A DNA stretch of 15,999 nucleotides from the NCBI GenBank assembly GCA_016795125.1, contig JAEUIG010000857.1:1-15999 (forward strand), written 5' to 3'. The notes under the pieces were generated by a model that did no database searches, was not told the origin of the DNA, and saw only the letters and a program-made list of their open reading frames with translations. A program made the position numbers and the translations under genes. Origin of the DNA: Planctomycetaceae bacterium (lineage in GTDB: Bacteria; Planctomycetota; Planctomycetia; Planctomycetales; Planctomycetaceae). Positions 1 to 7,281 of this stretch are shown here, in pieces. Each line of letters opens with the position of its first letter. Position 1 is the first letter of the stretch.

Positions 1-47
1 GTTCGTCGTTGTTAAATGCGGCGGCGAGTCGAGCAAGGTGCCACGTT

Positions 48-2165
48 CTAAAAGAACTCGGCAACGATCGTGAATCGCTCTCCCCATGCTAATTTCTCGG
101 TGACCGCAGTCGGAAATCTCCACGCCTGCACCTGTATCCCGCTGGTGTGTGAATTGAAGGGTTGATTCAATTCGATTGGCGACCGTTCGGCCGCCAGTGC
201 GGCCGCCTGCGGCAGGTCCAGCACTCGCAGCACGTTCAGAAAGTCCGGCCCGTCCCGGTGAGTCGACGGCAGCGCCATCAACGACAATCTCGCCGCAGGC
301 GGCTCGAACAGCGACGCGTACAGCGCCCACACAGCGGCGTCGCGTTCGCCGTGCAGTGTGAGGGGCGTGTCCGGTCCGGCAATCTGTCGTGCCGCCTGCA
401 TGGCGCGACGCACGTCGTACACGCGGGCTGAGTGATCGGTCTGGCCCAGCAGCATGAACCGGCGACGGACCTGCACCCGCTCCCGCTCGTCGCGCGTCCA
501 TTCGGTCGGGCCGACGCCGCGCGGTGCGACGACAATCACCATTTCTTCAGGTCGAACGGCAAGCGTTGTGGCCAACTGCAGGGCGCGTGGACTCTGGGTT
601 CCATCTCCAAAACGTGAACCCGCTTTTGCCTTCAGCAGATTCCAAAAGAGGTTCGCCCAACTCTCCTGATCGGCAACGCGCAGCGTCGCGCTCTTGATCT
701 CTTCGTCTCGCCGGATGACGACCAGCGGCAACCGGTAGGGCGCCTGACTTGTGAACTCGTGCCACGAGATTCGCAACTCGCCAGTCGCATCTGTAACCGT
801 CTGCGCGACATTCAGCGTCAGTGCATCATTCGGCGAATCCGCCGGCCAGGCTCGGAAGCACTTTTCGCGCAGGTCCTTAAGCCAGGCGTCGCGCATTTCG
901 GCCCACTCGTCCGCGTTTTCAGGAACGGCCGGCTCAGCCGCGGACGGGACGAATTCCTCGTCGATCGTGGAATTCCGTTCCGGCTGCGGCAGGTCGGCGA
1001 ACACCTGCAATTGTTTTGGTTCGAACAGCTTGGCGGCCGGCAGGTCGATCGGCGTCTCTTCTCCTTTCAGGAACCGGTTCATCCACACGAACGCGTGGAT
1101 GTGCAACTCCTGTGTATCCTCATGCGGCCCTTCGGTGATCTGCAGGCCGAGCTTGTCTTCTGCTCCATACAGTTTGTAGATCTGTCGGACCTGTTCATGG
1201 ACATTCACGACGCCATCGAGAGGGAAGATATTGTCCTTGTCGGTGTTGGAGATGAGCAACGGGCGCGGAGCGACGAGAGCGGCGACCTGGGCGTAGTCCC
1301 ATCCATACGTGTTGACCGTGAACATGCAGTCGCAGTGCCCTTCCACGCAGCCATCTACGACGTGATTGCGCAGCGTGGTGATGCCGGCGACCGGCACGGC
1401 GCAGGCGATGCGATCGTCGAGGGCGGCGATCCACCAGCTGTAGGCGCCGCCGCCGGAGCGGCCCGTCACGCCGACCTTGGTCATGTCGACTTCGGGCCGG
1501 GTTTCGAGGTAGTCGAGCGCGCGAATGCAGTTCCACGCTTCGACGCCGGCGGGCGTGTAACCGCGGGAATTCCACCACCAGCGGTCAAGGTTGTAGGTTC
1601 CGTGATGAACTCCCGGCACTTCGCCGAGTTGCAGCGTGTCAATCGTCAGGCAGACATAGCCGTGCCGCGCAAACCATGCGCCGTGATGCTGGTACCCAGC
1701 CTTGTTGCCGAGACTGCGCTCGCCGTCGAACACCTGCGCATGCCCGCAGACGTACAGAACGGCCGGGACTGCGCCAGTCAGCCCTTTCGGAACATACAGG
1801 CTCGCCGTGACGTACAGGCCGGGCTGCGACTGGAAGTGCAGTTTCTCGACGGTGAACTCGGGATGATCGACCGTTCCCGTGACGACCGGTTCCAGCGGAG
1901 TCTTCTCCGGCAGAGGATCGATGCCGAGCATCTCATGAAGCTGGCGTCGGTACTCGTCGCGGCGGGAAGTCCAGTCTTCGAGCGTGCGGATGTCGGCGAA
2001 CGACTCGCGCTCGATGCGTTCCGTTTCCAATCGGAAGTACTCGGCCACCAGCGCATCGCCGCGTGACGTGTCGACAGCCGGCGTCGAAGGAGCGGGATCG
2101 TCCGCAGCGACGACTGGCAGTTGCCACACTGCGACGAGGGCGATCGCTCGAAGTACGTTGCTCAT
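48..2165 (-). CDS. Secreted acetyl-xylan-esterase-like alpha/beta hydrolase with degenerate second half
   Basis: Protein of 705 residues. The N-terminus is a short hydrophobic signal peptide (about residues 1-21, ending VVAAD), so the enzyme should act outside the cytoplasm. Residues 100-370 form an alpha/beta hydrolase of the acetyl xylan esterase / prolyl-oligopeptidase-like type. The nucleophile motif is GRSGGG with Ser237, the acid is probably Asp309 or Asp311 in NTDKDN, and the base is His348 in EGPHED. The C-terminal half (about 420-705) looks like a second hydrolase fold without a catalytic serine: LHGERDAA occupies the place where a GxSxG elbow would be expected. The likely role is deacylation of plant or algal polysaccharide, by family resemblance; the substrate is not visible. 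A weak AGGGA lies 6 bases before the ATG. The gene diverges from the sulfatase gene, which suggests shared polysaccharide use. A peptidase role is less likely. Confidence 0.8.
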   Translation of the reverse strand: MSNVLRAIALVAVWQLPVVAADDPAPSTPAVDTSRGDALVAEYFRLETERIERESFADIRTLEDWTSRRDEYRRQLHEMLGIDPLPEKTPLEPVVTGTVDHPEFTVEKLHFQSQPGLYVTASLYVPKGLTGAVPAVLYVCGHAQVFDGERSLGNKAGYQHHGAWFARHGYVCLTIDTLQLGEVPGVHHGTYNLDRWWWNSRGYTPAGVEAWNCIRALDYLETRPEVDMTKVGVTGRSGGGAYSWWIAALDDRIACAVPVAGITTLRNHVVDGCVEGHCDCMFTVNTYGWDYAQVAALVAPRPLLISNTDKDNIFPLDGVVNVHEQVRQIYKLYGAEDKLGLQITEGPHEDTQELHIHAFVWMNRFLKGEETPIDLPAAKLFEPKQLQVFADLPQPERNSTIDEEFVPSAAEPAVPENADEWAEMRDAWLKDLREKCFRAWPADSPNDALTLNVAQTVTDATGELRISWHEFTSQAPYRLPLVVIRRDEEIKSATLRVADQESWANLFWNLLKAKAGSRFGDGTQSPRALQLATTLAVRPEEMVIVVAPRGVGPTEWTRDERERVQVRRRFMLLGQTDHSARVYDVRRAMQAARQIAGPDTPLTLHGERDAAVWALYASLFEPPAARLSLMALPSTHRDGPDFLNVLRVLDLPQAAALAAERSPIELNQPFNSHTSGIQVQAWRFPTAVTEKLAWGERFTIVAEFF

Positions 2166-2210
2166 GGGGCATCCCTGTGTGAGTTTGGGACATCAATACC
2201 CCGCGCGGTC

Positions 2211-2226
2211 CTTGGTCGCAACCAAG
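2211..2226. promoter_or_regulatory. Short inverted repeat between divergent genes, possible operator
   Basis: CTTGGT and ACCAAG are perfect 6-base arms around CGCA. They lie in the 153-base gap between the divergent esterase and sulfatase genes. The position suits an operator, but the arms are short and chance is possible. I found no convincing -35/-10 pair in this gap. Confidence 0.25.
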
Positions 2227-2307
2227 CGGGTGGCGGTTGACGAACTCACGTTTGATTGCGTCGCCAGGCAGACCTGTCCAGAATGGGCCGCATGCCCCCC
2301 AATCTGC

Positions 2308-2312
2308 AGGAG
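2308..2312 (+). promoter_or_regulatory. Ribosome binding site that sets the sulfatase start at GTG 2319
   Basis: AGGAG lies 6 bases before GTG 2319. Starting there puts the hydrophobic signal peptide at the very N-terminus. The in-frame starts upstream (TTG 2256, ATG 2283, ATG 2292) would add a polar extension and lack a comparable site. Confidence 0.65.
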
Positions 2313-2318
2313 CTGAAC

Positions 2319-3818
2319 GTGCCCTCATTCTGCGTGTGGAATCCCGTTCGGCTGCTCGCTGCGTGCGTGCTGCTGATCGTGCTGTCGGCCGGCCACGCCC
2401 CGTCCGCCGACACGCGGCCGAACATTCTCTTCTGCATCGCCGACGACTGGGGTTATCCCTATGCCAGCGCCTACGGGGACCGGGCCGTCCAGACGCCGAC
2501 CTTCGACCGGCTTGCCCGCGAAGGACTGCTGTTCACGCACGCCTTCACTGCGTCGCCCTCCTGCACGCCGTCGCGCAGCGTCATCCTCACCGGACAGTGG
2601 CACTGGCGGCTCGAAAGCTGTGCGAGCAATCATTCCACGTTCCTCGACAGGTTCCCAACCTACGTCGAGATTCTCGAGCGCTCCGGCTATGCGACCGGCG
2701 TCGTCGGCAAGAACTGGGGGCCCGGTCGCCTCGAAACACCGAACCGGCCGCTGGCCGGCCACCCGTCCAAAAGTTTCCGCGAGTTCCTGACCGGTCGCCC
2801 GACCGATCGGCCGTTCTGCTTCTGGCTCGGCAGCGGCGATCCGCACCGGCCTTTCGAAGCCGGCGCCGGCCAGGCGGCGGGAATCGACCTCGCTGCCATC
2901 AAGGTTCCCGCCTGCTGGCCGGACAACGAACTCGTCCGCTCCGACCTCGCCGACTACGAGTTCGAGGTGCGGCGGTTCGATGCGCTGATCGGCGATGCGG
3001 TGGCCGCACTCGAGTCCGCGGGTCTGCTCGACCAGACGCTGATCGTCATGACGGGCGACCACGGCCTGCCGTTTCCGCGCGGGAAGGCGAACATCTACGA
3101 CCTCGGCGTGCGTGTGCCATTGGCCATGCACTATCCGCCCATGATTGCCGCGGGCCGCATATCGGATGACTTCATCAGCCTGAGCGACCTCGCGCCGACG
3201 TTCCTCGAACTGGCCGGCCTGCCGATTCCGGAGGACATGACGGGCCGGAGCCTCGCGCCGATCCTGTCGAACTCAGACGCCGCCACCATCACCGCAGCGC
3301 CGGCCGCCGATTACGTCATCTTCGGGAAAGAACGGCACGTTCCGTCGCAGCCAGCGCCCGATATGGGCGGCTATCCGTGTCGCGGCATCCGCACACGCGA
3401 ATACCTGTACATCCGCAATTTCCGTCCTGATCGGTGGCCCAACGGCACGCCTGACTATGCACACGCCGCGATCCCCGGCGCCTGGTGTGCCGATACCGAC
3501 AACGGGCCGACAAAGGCGTTCATTATTGAAAACGCCGATCGCGACGACGAGCACCGCCGCGCCTTCGAGCTCTCTTTCGGCTTCCGTCCCACCGAGGAAC
3601 TGTACGATCTGAAAACCGATCCCGAACAACTGACGAACGTCGCCGCCGATCCGCAATACCTCCAGGTGCGAGACGCGCTGTGGGCCAAGCTGCACGACGA
3701 CCTGGAGCGCACCGGCGATCCGCGCGTCACCGGCGGCGGATATCGCTTCGACGACTATCCGTACTTCGGCAAAGGCCCCAAGCATCCCAATTGGGAACAG
3801 GCACACCCCAGCGAATAG
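2319..3818 (+). CDS. Secreted type I sulfatase, N-sulfoglucosamine sulfohydrolase-like
   Basis: Predicted exported sulfatase of 499 residues that hydrolyses sulfate esters or N-sulfate on a polysaccharide. Residues 1-30 are a signal peptide. The catalytic signature is CTPSR at 82-86, a Cys-type site needing conversion to formylglycine by a maturase (none is encoded here). Metal-site residues include Asp42-Asp43 in ADDWG and Asp247-His248 in TGDHG; Lys131 in VGKNW and His176 in GDPHRP fit the other conserved positions. The segment after the DHG motif (PFPRGKANIY) resembles human SGSH and the bacterial heparan-N-sulfatase-like group more than arylsulfatase A. The C-terminus has the common sulfatase tail ELYDLKTDPEQLTNVA. 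The isomerase-like gene follows 93 bases downstream on the same strand. Exact substrate is unknown. An in-frame extension to TTG 2256 is possible but less likely. Confidence 0.9.
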   Translation: MPSFCVWNPVRLLAACVLLIVLSAGHAPSADTRPNILFCIADDWGYPYASAYGDRAVQTPTFDRLAREGLLFTHAFTASPSCTPSRSVILTGQWHWRLESCASNHSTFLDRFPTYVEILERSGYATGVVGKNWGPGRLETPNRPLAGHPSKSFREFLTGRPTDRPFCFWLGSGDPHRPFEAGAGQAAGIDLAAIKVPACWPDNELVRSDLADYEFEVRRFDALIGDAVAALESAGLLDQTLIVMTGDHGLPFPRGKANIYDLGVRVPLAMHYPPMIAAGRISDDFISLSDLAPTFLELAGLPIPEDMTGRSLAPILSNSDAATITAAPAADYVIFGKERHVPSQPAPDMGGYPCRGIRTREYLYIRNFRPDRWPNGTPDYAHAAIPGAWCADTDNGPTKAFIIENADRDDEHRRAFELSFGFRPTEELYDLKTDPEQLTNVAADPQYLQVRDALWAKLHDDLERTGDPRVTGGGYRFDDYPYFGKGPKHPNWEQAHPSE

Positions 3819-3823
3819 TCGTT

Positions 3824-3862
3824 CTCCCCTCTCCCCCCGGGAGAGGGGCCGGGGGTGAGGGC
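3824..3862 (+). repeat. Dispersed 39-base hairpin repeat, copy 1
   Basis: Pyrimidine arm CCCCTCTCCC (3826-3835), a 3-base loop, the exact complementary arm GGGAGAGGGG (3839-3848), then CCGGGGGTGAGGGC. A second copy lies in the opposite orientation at 14859-14897 and differs at one of 39 positions. This class of repeat is familiar from intergenic DNA of many bacteria; read through in one frame it gives the peptide LTPxPSPGGRGE. Here it begins 5 bases after the sulfatase stop codon, so it could act as a transcript 3' end or stabiliser. There is no T-tract. Confidence 0.85.
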
Positions 3863-3911
3863 ACGAGCGCTCCACCAGTTCCCGATCACCAGTCGTAGCA
3901 CCAATCCGCCC

Positions 3912-4859
3912 ATGCATCGCCGCGAACTGCTGGAAGCTGGCCTCGCCGCCGCACTCTCCTCGATGGTTCGCCCCATCGTCGCCGCTGACACACGCGTGGT
4001 CGATCCCCTGGCCTCGCTGACCGAGCGCCTGTGCGTCTTCACCGATCACGTCGACGACCTCGGCTACAGCTACGCCGATGTTGCCAGACAATACGGTCAG
4101 TTGGGTTACGGTCCTGACCTCACCGTTCGCGGCGGCGGCGTTGTCCCGCCGGAGCGAGTTGTGGACGAGCTGCCGAAAGCGGTCGAGGCGTTCCGCACCG
4201 CCGGCGTTCCGGTTCCGATGATCAGCACCTCGATCAATGACCTCGCCGATCCGCTGGCGCTCCCTACTCTGCAGACGATGCACGACCTCGGCATCGGCCA
4301 TTACAAGCTCGGCTACATGCACTACCACGACGTGGCCGCCTGGGAGGCCGAACTCCGGGCTGCTGCGACTCAACTGACGAAACTCGCCAGCGCCGGGCAG
4401 GCACTGGGAATCACCGCCGGCATCCATAACCACTCCGGCCAGTCGATCGGCGGTCCATTGTGGGACGTCCCGCTGCTGCTCGATGCCGTCAACTCCCCCG
4501 GACTGTGTTCGTACTTCGATCCCGCCCACGGCACACTCGAAGGCGCGAACTTCGGCTGGAAGATCGGCTTCCAGCGATTGATCGGCCGCGTCGGGATGCT
4601 GGCCGTCAAGGACTTCATCTGGGAGAAGTCGGACGGGGGATGGCGCTCGCGCTGGTGCCCGCTGGGGGAAGGTCTCGTCAAATGGCCCGAGTTTTTCGAC
4701 ATGCTCACGCAGACGGATTTCCGCGGCCCGATCTCGGTCCACATTGAATACCCGATCTCTGGCGCGACGCGCGTCGAGAAGTTTGACAACTGCCTTGCAG
4801 CGGCCCGGCGCGACATCGACTTCGTTGTCCGACAGCTCCAGCGCGCCTATGGCGCGTAA
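3912..4859 (+). CDS. Sugar phosphate isomerase/epimerase-like TIM-barrel protein with export signal
   Basis: Protein of 315 residues in the xylose-isomerase-like TIM-barrel superfamily (AP endonuclease 2 fold). The start at ATG 3912 gives MHRRELLEAGLAAALSS, a short N-terminus with twin arginines and a hydrophobic stretch ending VAAD; this looks like a Tat-type signal, common in planctomycete members of the family. Likely metal or substrate residues are in HNHSGQ, FDPAHG, VKDFIW and the terminal HIEYP, which is the usual order of His/Asp/His/Glu ligands. The substrate cannot be read from sequence; sugar isomerisation, epimerisation or 3-keto-sugar chemistry are all known in the superfamily. 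It follows the sulfatase after a hairpin repeat and may be co-transcribed. An upstream in-frame start at 3855 would lie inside that repeat and is rejected. Confidence 0.75.
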   Translation: MHRRELLEAGLAAALSSMVRPIVAADTRVVDPLASLTERLCVFTDHVDDLGYSYADVARQYGQLGYGPDLTVRGGGVVPPERVVDELPKAVEAFRTAGVPVPMISTSINDLADPLALPTLQTMHDLGIGHYKLGYMHYHDVAAWEAELRAAATQLTKLASAGQALGITAGIHNHSGQSIGGPLWDVPLLLDAVNSPGLCSYFDPAHGTLEGANFGWKIGFQRLIGRVGMLAVKDFIWEKSDGGWRSRWCPLGEGLVKWPEFFDMLTQTDFRGPISVHIEYPISGATRVEKFDNCLAAARRDIDFVVRQLQRAYGA

Positions 4860-4914
4860 GCCGGGAAAGGCGGGCGTAGAGGAAGTTGCGGGGACGGAGG
4901 TCGGAGAATGCTGT

Positions 4915-6063
4915 TCAGGGCGCCGGGACGTGGACCGTTTCTCCGTCGACGGCGAACGTCGCGCCAAGCGGTTCGCAGATCGCCTCCAGCAGTTCGCTGA
5001 TCGTGACCTGCTTTTTCTCGAGGCTGATTTTCTGTTCGAGATCGACGCCCGCAGCCTTCAGCGCCTCCTGATCAATGCGGATGTCGACCTCGTACTTCTG
5101 CAGAGTCGCCAGTACGGCCGCGGCGGGTTGGCGGACGACGCGCAGCGTGAATCGCCGCCGCTCGAGCGGGCCGAACTTCACCGTCGGGGGTGCCGCTTCC
5201 GGATCGTCGCCGCGCGCCAGCACTGCGATGACGTCGTGCTGCTCGATCAGCCCGGTGGCGGTCAGGGTGTTTCCCTCCACCCGCACCTCGAGTCCCGGAA
5301 AACGCTCAGCGACACGCTGCAGTGCGACGGCCGCCGTGATCCGCCGGATCAGGTGTGTTTTGGTCACCGCGACGATTCCGGAAAGTGGAATGATCCGCAC
5401 CCCGGTTCCGACGCCGGTCCATTCAAACGTCAGGTCATACTGCGCGAGCACCCAGGAGAGCGCTTCGGCCGGTGTCATTTCCACCACGACGCCGTGCGCC
5501 CACAGGTCATGGGGGACCAGCTCGATGCCCGTCAGCTGGAGGTCAAACTGGGAGGCGACTCGCTGAACGAAATCGGCCGGGCGTTCGAGATCGTCCCACG
5601 CGAACGTGTGCGTGCGGGCCAGCTGAAACCGGCGGCCGCCGAGTGCTTCGCCAAAGGCGTCCAGTTCCAGACCGCGCTGCACGCACACCGTTCGCAACTG
5701 GCCGGTGTTTTGTTCGGGACCGATGATGAACGTATCGCCCACGACACGCAGGATGGCATCTGCCCGGCGGGATACCTCTTCGAGCACGCTGCGCAGCGAC
5801 GTCGCCGGGAGGCGGGCGTCGATGCTGCGGTCCGGATCGAGGCGCCTATCGAGCACGATCGCCACGCGGCGTTCGCTCTGCAGGCGTTCCAGCAGTTCGC
5901 GCAGCGGGACCTTTTCGCGATCGATGCTCAGCGGCTGGTCCAGCGCGCGGACAAACTGGCTGCCGCGCAGCAGCGATTCCGGATCGATCGATTCGCCGGC
6001 GATCGCAGTTGCGGCCGTAACGAGCAACGCGAAACAGAAACATGTACTGCGCATAGCGGCCAT
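4915..6063 (-). CDS. Secreted protein with three STN/secretin-N-like modules
   Basis: Protein of 382 residues from ATG 6063; ATG 6054 is a close alternative. Residues 1-23 are a signal peptide. I see three modules of the STN (secretin/TonB short N-terminal) type at about 45-115, 155-226 and 303-380. Each has an amphipathic helix of the form L-x-E-L-L-E-x-L, a hydrophobic strand, and a terminal strand such as DTFIIGP or ETVHVPA. A shorter secretin-N-like segment lies at 230-285. There is no secretin barrel, no TonB-dependent receptor barrel and no FecR or sigma partner nearby, so its function is unknown; a periplasmic binding or scaffold role is an inference. It lies 55 bases downstream of the cytochrome c'-like gene on the same strand and converges with the isomerase-like gene (55-base gap without a clear terminator). 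Confidence 0.65.
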   Translation of the reverse strand: MAAMRSTCFCFALLVTAATAIAGESIDPESLLRGSQFVRALDQPLSIDREKVPLRELLERLQSERRVAIVLDRRLDPDRSIDARLPATSLRSVLEEVSRRADAILRVVGDTFIIGPEQNTGQLRTVCVQRGLELDAFGEALGGRRFQLARTHTFAWDDLERPADFVQRVASQFDLQLTGIELVPHDLWAHGVVVEMTPAEALSWVLAQYDLTFEWTGVGTGVRIIPLSGIVAVTKTHLIRRITAAVALQRVAERFPGLEVRVEGNTLTATGLIEQHDVIAVLARGDDPEAAPPTVKFGPLERRRFTLRVVRQPAAAVLATLQKYEVDIRIDQEALKAAGVDLEQKISLEKKQVTISELLEAICEPLGATFAVDGETVHVPAP

Positions 6064-6079
6064 ACGCTCGCCGGCATGA

Positions 6080-6106
6080 CTCTGCGTTCTCCGCGTACTC
6101 AGCGGT
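6080..6106 (+). repeat. Nine-base-periodic array, type B (three units)
   Basis: Three consecutive 9-base units: CTCTGCGTT, CTCCGCGTA, CTCAGCGGT. It fills half of the 55-base gap between the cytochrome c'-like and STN-module genes. I recognise this kind of sequence as a common intergenic repeat in several bacterial phyla, but know no accepted name or function. Confidence 0.6.
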
Positions 6107-6118
6107 GATTTGCGGAAA

Positions 6119-6862
6119 TCACTCGGCGTCACGGAACTTCTCGTGGCAGGCGTCGCACGTCGCGTTCGCCTGATCAAACAGCTCGCGGGCGGTCTTCCCA
6201 TCCTTGTTGCGGAGGGCGCCGGCGACGCCGACCATGGCCGTACGATAGTCGGTCGCCCACTGCTGGTACTGTGGAATGTCCGCTTCGTTCTTCACTTCGT
6301 GCGTGTCGGCGTACATCGCCAGCGCGAGGAGCGCCATGACGGTCGCGTGGCGGCTTTCTTCCGGCTTGCCGCGCGGCCGCTTGAAGATCGGCAGCAGCTT
6401 GGCGTTGCGGGAGTTGATTTCCTCCATCATCGGGTGCATGCGGATCACCTTGTTCCACGGCACGTCCGCCGCGCCTTCCCCTTCGCCGTTGCGGGCGGCG
6501 GTAACGGCGGTGAGCGCCGCCTGCGCGTCGGCATACACGGAGTTCCGCTGGAACTGGAGGGCCGCGTCACGAATGGCGGCGCCGGAGAAGCCGGCCTGTG
6601 CCTGCTCGGGGTGTTCGGCGAGCGATTGGCCCATCACCGAAATGACGCCGAAGCCCTGCCAGACGTCCTTGTCCTTGGCGGCCTCGAACTTCTCCGGGGT
6701 TTCGAGCAGTCCGGCAAGCAGCTTGATCTTGGCGTCGACTTCCTGAACGAGGTCATCAACGGTGGCAATGTCGGCAATCGGCGCCGGGGCGGTTCCCCAG
6801 GCGGCGACGGTCCCGCAGGCGATGATGAGCGAGGCGGCAGTCCAAATTCGGCGACGATTCAT
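6119..6862 (-). CDS. Exported cytochrome c'-like haem protein
   Basis: Protein of 247 residues from ATG 6862, with an N-terminal signal sequence (MNRRRIWTAASLIIACG...). The only haem c site is CDACH at residues 236-240, close to the C-terminus and followed by EKFR; this placement and the CxxCHxxFR pattern are typical of the cytochrome c' four-helix bundle. The protein is about twice the length of a single cytochrome c' domain, and its N-terminal half is helical without a CxxCH, so it may be a tandem in which one copy lost its haem. Roles known in the family include gas binding and electron transfer; none can be assigned here. No Shine-Dalgarno is visible. It lies upstream of the STN-module gene and is divergent from the cytochrome bd-like operon, a context suggesting respiration. 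Confidence 0.75.
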   Translation of the reverse strand: MNRRRIWTAASLIIACGTVAAWGTAPAPIADIATVDDLVQEVDAKIKLLAGLLETPEKFEAAKDKDVWQGFGVISVMGQSLAEHPEQAQAGFSGAAIRDAALQFQRNSVYADAQAALTAVTAARNGEGEGAADVPWNKVIRMHPMMEEINSRNAKLLPIFKRPRGKPEESRHATVMALLALAMYADTHEVKNEADIPQYQQWATDYRTAMVGVAGALRNKDGKTARELFDQANATCDACHEKFRDAE

Positions 6863-6898
6863 GATGCGTGATAAGGGTTGAAGGACGGACGGACAAAT

Positions 6899-6934
6899 CA
6901 GGAGGCAACAGAGGGAACGGAGAGGACGCAAGTA
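6899..6934 (+). repeat. Nine-base-periodic array, type D (four units)
   Basis: Consecutive 9-base units CAGGAGGCA, ACAGAGGGA, ACGGAGAGG and ACGCAAGTA, all purine-rich on the plus strand. It lies 36 bases upstream of the cytochrome c'-like start codon. Confidence 0.5.
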
Positions 6935-7000
6935 GACGGCCGAAACGGTACCCGATTGTATGCAGGTAAATGCGCTTCGCCGCAATTGATTCGTCTGAAA

Positions 7001-7078
7001 TGAACCACAAAGACACAAAGAGCACCAAGAGAACTCATTCGGAATCCAACTTTGTGTCCTTCGTGTCTTTGTGGTTCA
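7001..7078. repeat. Inverted repeat built from nine-base units, type A
   Basis: Left arm 7001-7029 begins TGAACCACAAAGACAC; right arm 7050-7078 ends with its exact complement GTGTCTTTGTGGTTCA. Over 29 bases the arms match at 25, with a 20-base loop. Inside each arm the units ACCACAAAG, ACACAAAGA and GCACCAAGA repeat with period nine. The sequence type (ACCACAAAGACACAAAG) is widely seen in intergenic DNA of unrelated bacteria. Confidence 0.8.
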
Positions 7079-7117
7079 ATTCTTCACTTTCAATGACAGA
7101 ATCCCGAGCGGATGCTT

Positions 7118-7144
7118 TCCGCCTCTTCCGCGTAATCCGTGATT
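7118..7144 (+). repeat. Nine-base-periodic array, type C (three units)
   Basis: Three consecutive units TCCGCCTCT, TCCGCGTAA and TCCGTGATT. It lies in the spacer upstream of the bd-like operon, 39 bases after the type A inverted repeat. Confidence 0.55.
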
Positions 7145-7281
7145 CGGGCTCCTTGCAGTTCTCACGAGTGCGAAAGGGAGCGGGCGTGTGTTGAGCCCGC
7201 CGCCTGATGCTTAAGATATGACTGCGGAACGGGGGACGGCAACCGACTTGTCCGCCGTCGTGCGAAGCAACCTCTGCAAAC

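Larger units (their letters stand above)
6863..7281. other. Gene-free spacer rich in nine-base-periodic repeats
   Basis: About 420 bases between the divergent cytochrome c'-like and cytochrome bd-like genes. It contains three periodic arrays (6899-6934, 7001-7078, 7118-7144) and no credible gene. A weak promoter-like TTGAGC (7191-7196) followed by TAAGAT (7212-7217) lies ahead of the bd-like operon, but the 15-base spacing is short and I give it little weight. Confidence 0.6.

Noticed and set aside
759..2066. Open frame of 435 codons antisense to the esterase
   Set aside because: It has no recognisable domain, an Arg-rich composition typical of GC-rich antisense frames, and overlaps a gene with a full catalytic motif set.
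4860..4914. Terminator between the convergent isomerase-like and STN-module genes
   Set aside because: I could not find a convincing stem or T-tract in these 55 bases.
3273..4967. Open frame of 564 codons antisense to the sulfatase and isomerase-like genes
   Set aside because: It runs through the hairpin repeat and two well-supported genes, and shows no family motif; it reads the repeat as HPRPLSRGERGE.
4744..6108. Open frame of 454 codons antisense to the STN-module gene
   Set aside because: No signal, no domain; the opposite strand has a signal peptide and repeated modules.
7001..7144. Possible CRISPR array
   Set aside because: The repeats are only nine bases, contiguous and degenerate, without spacers, and no cas gene is present.
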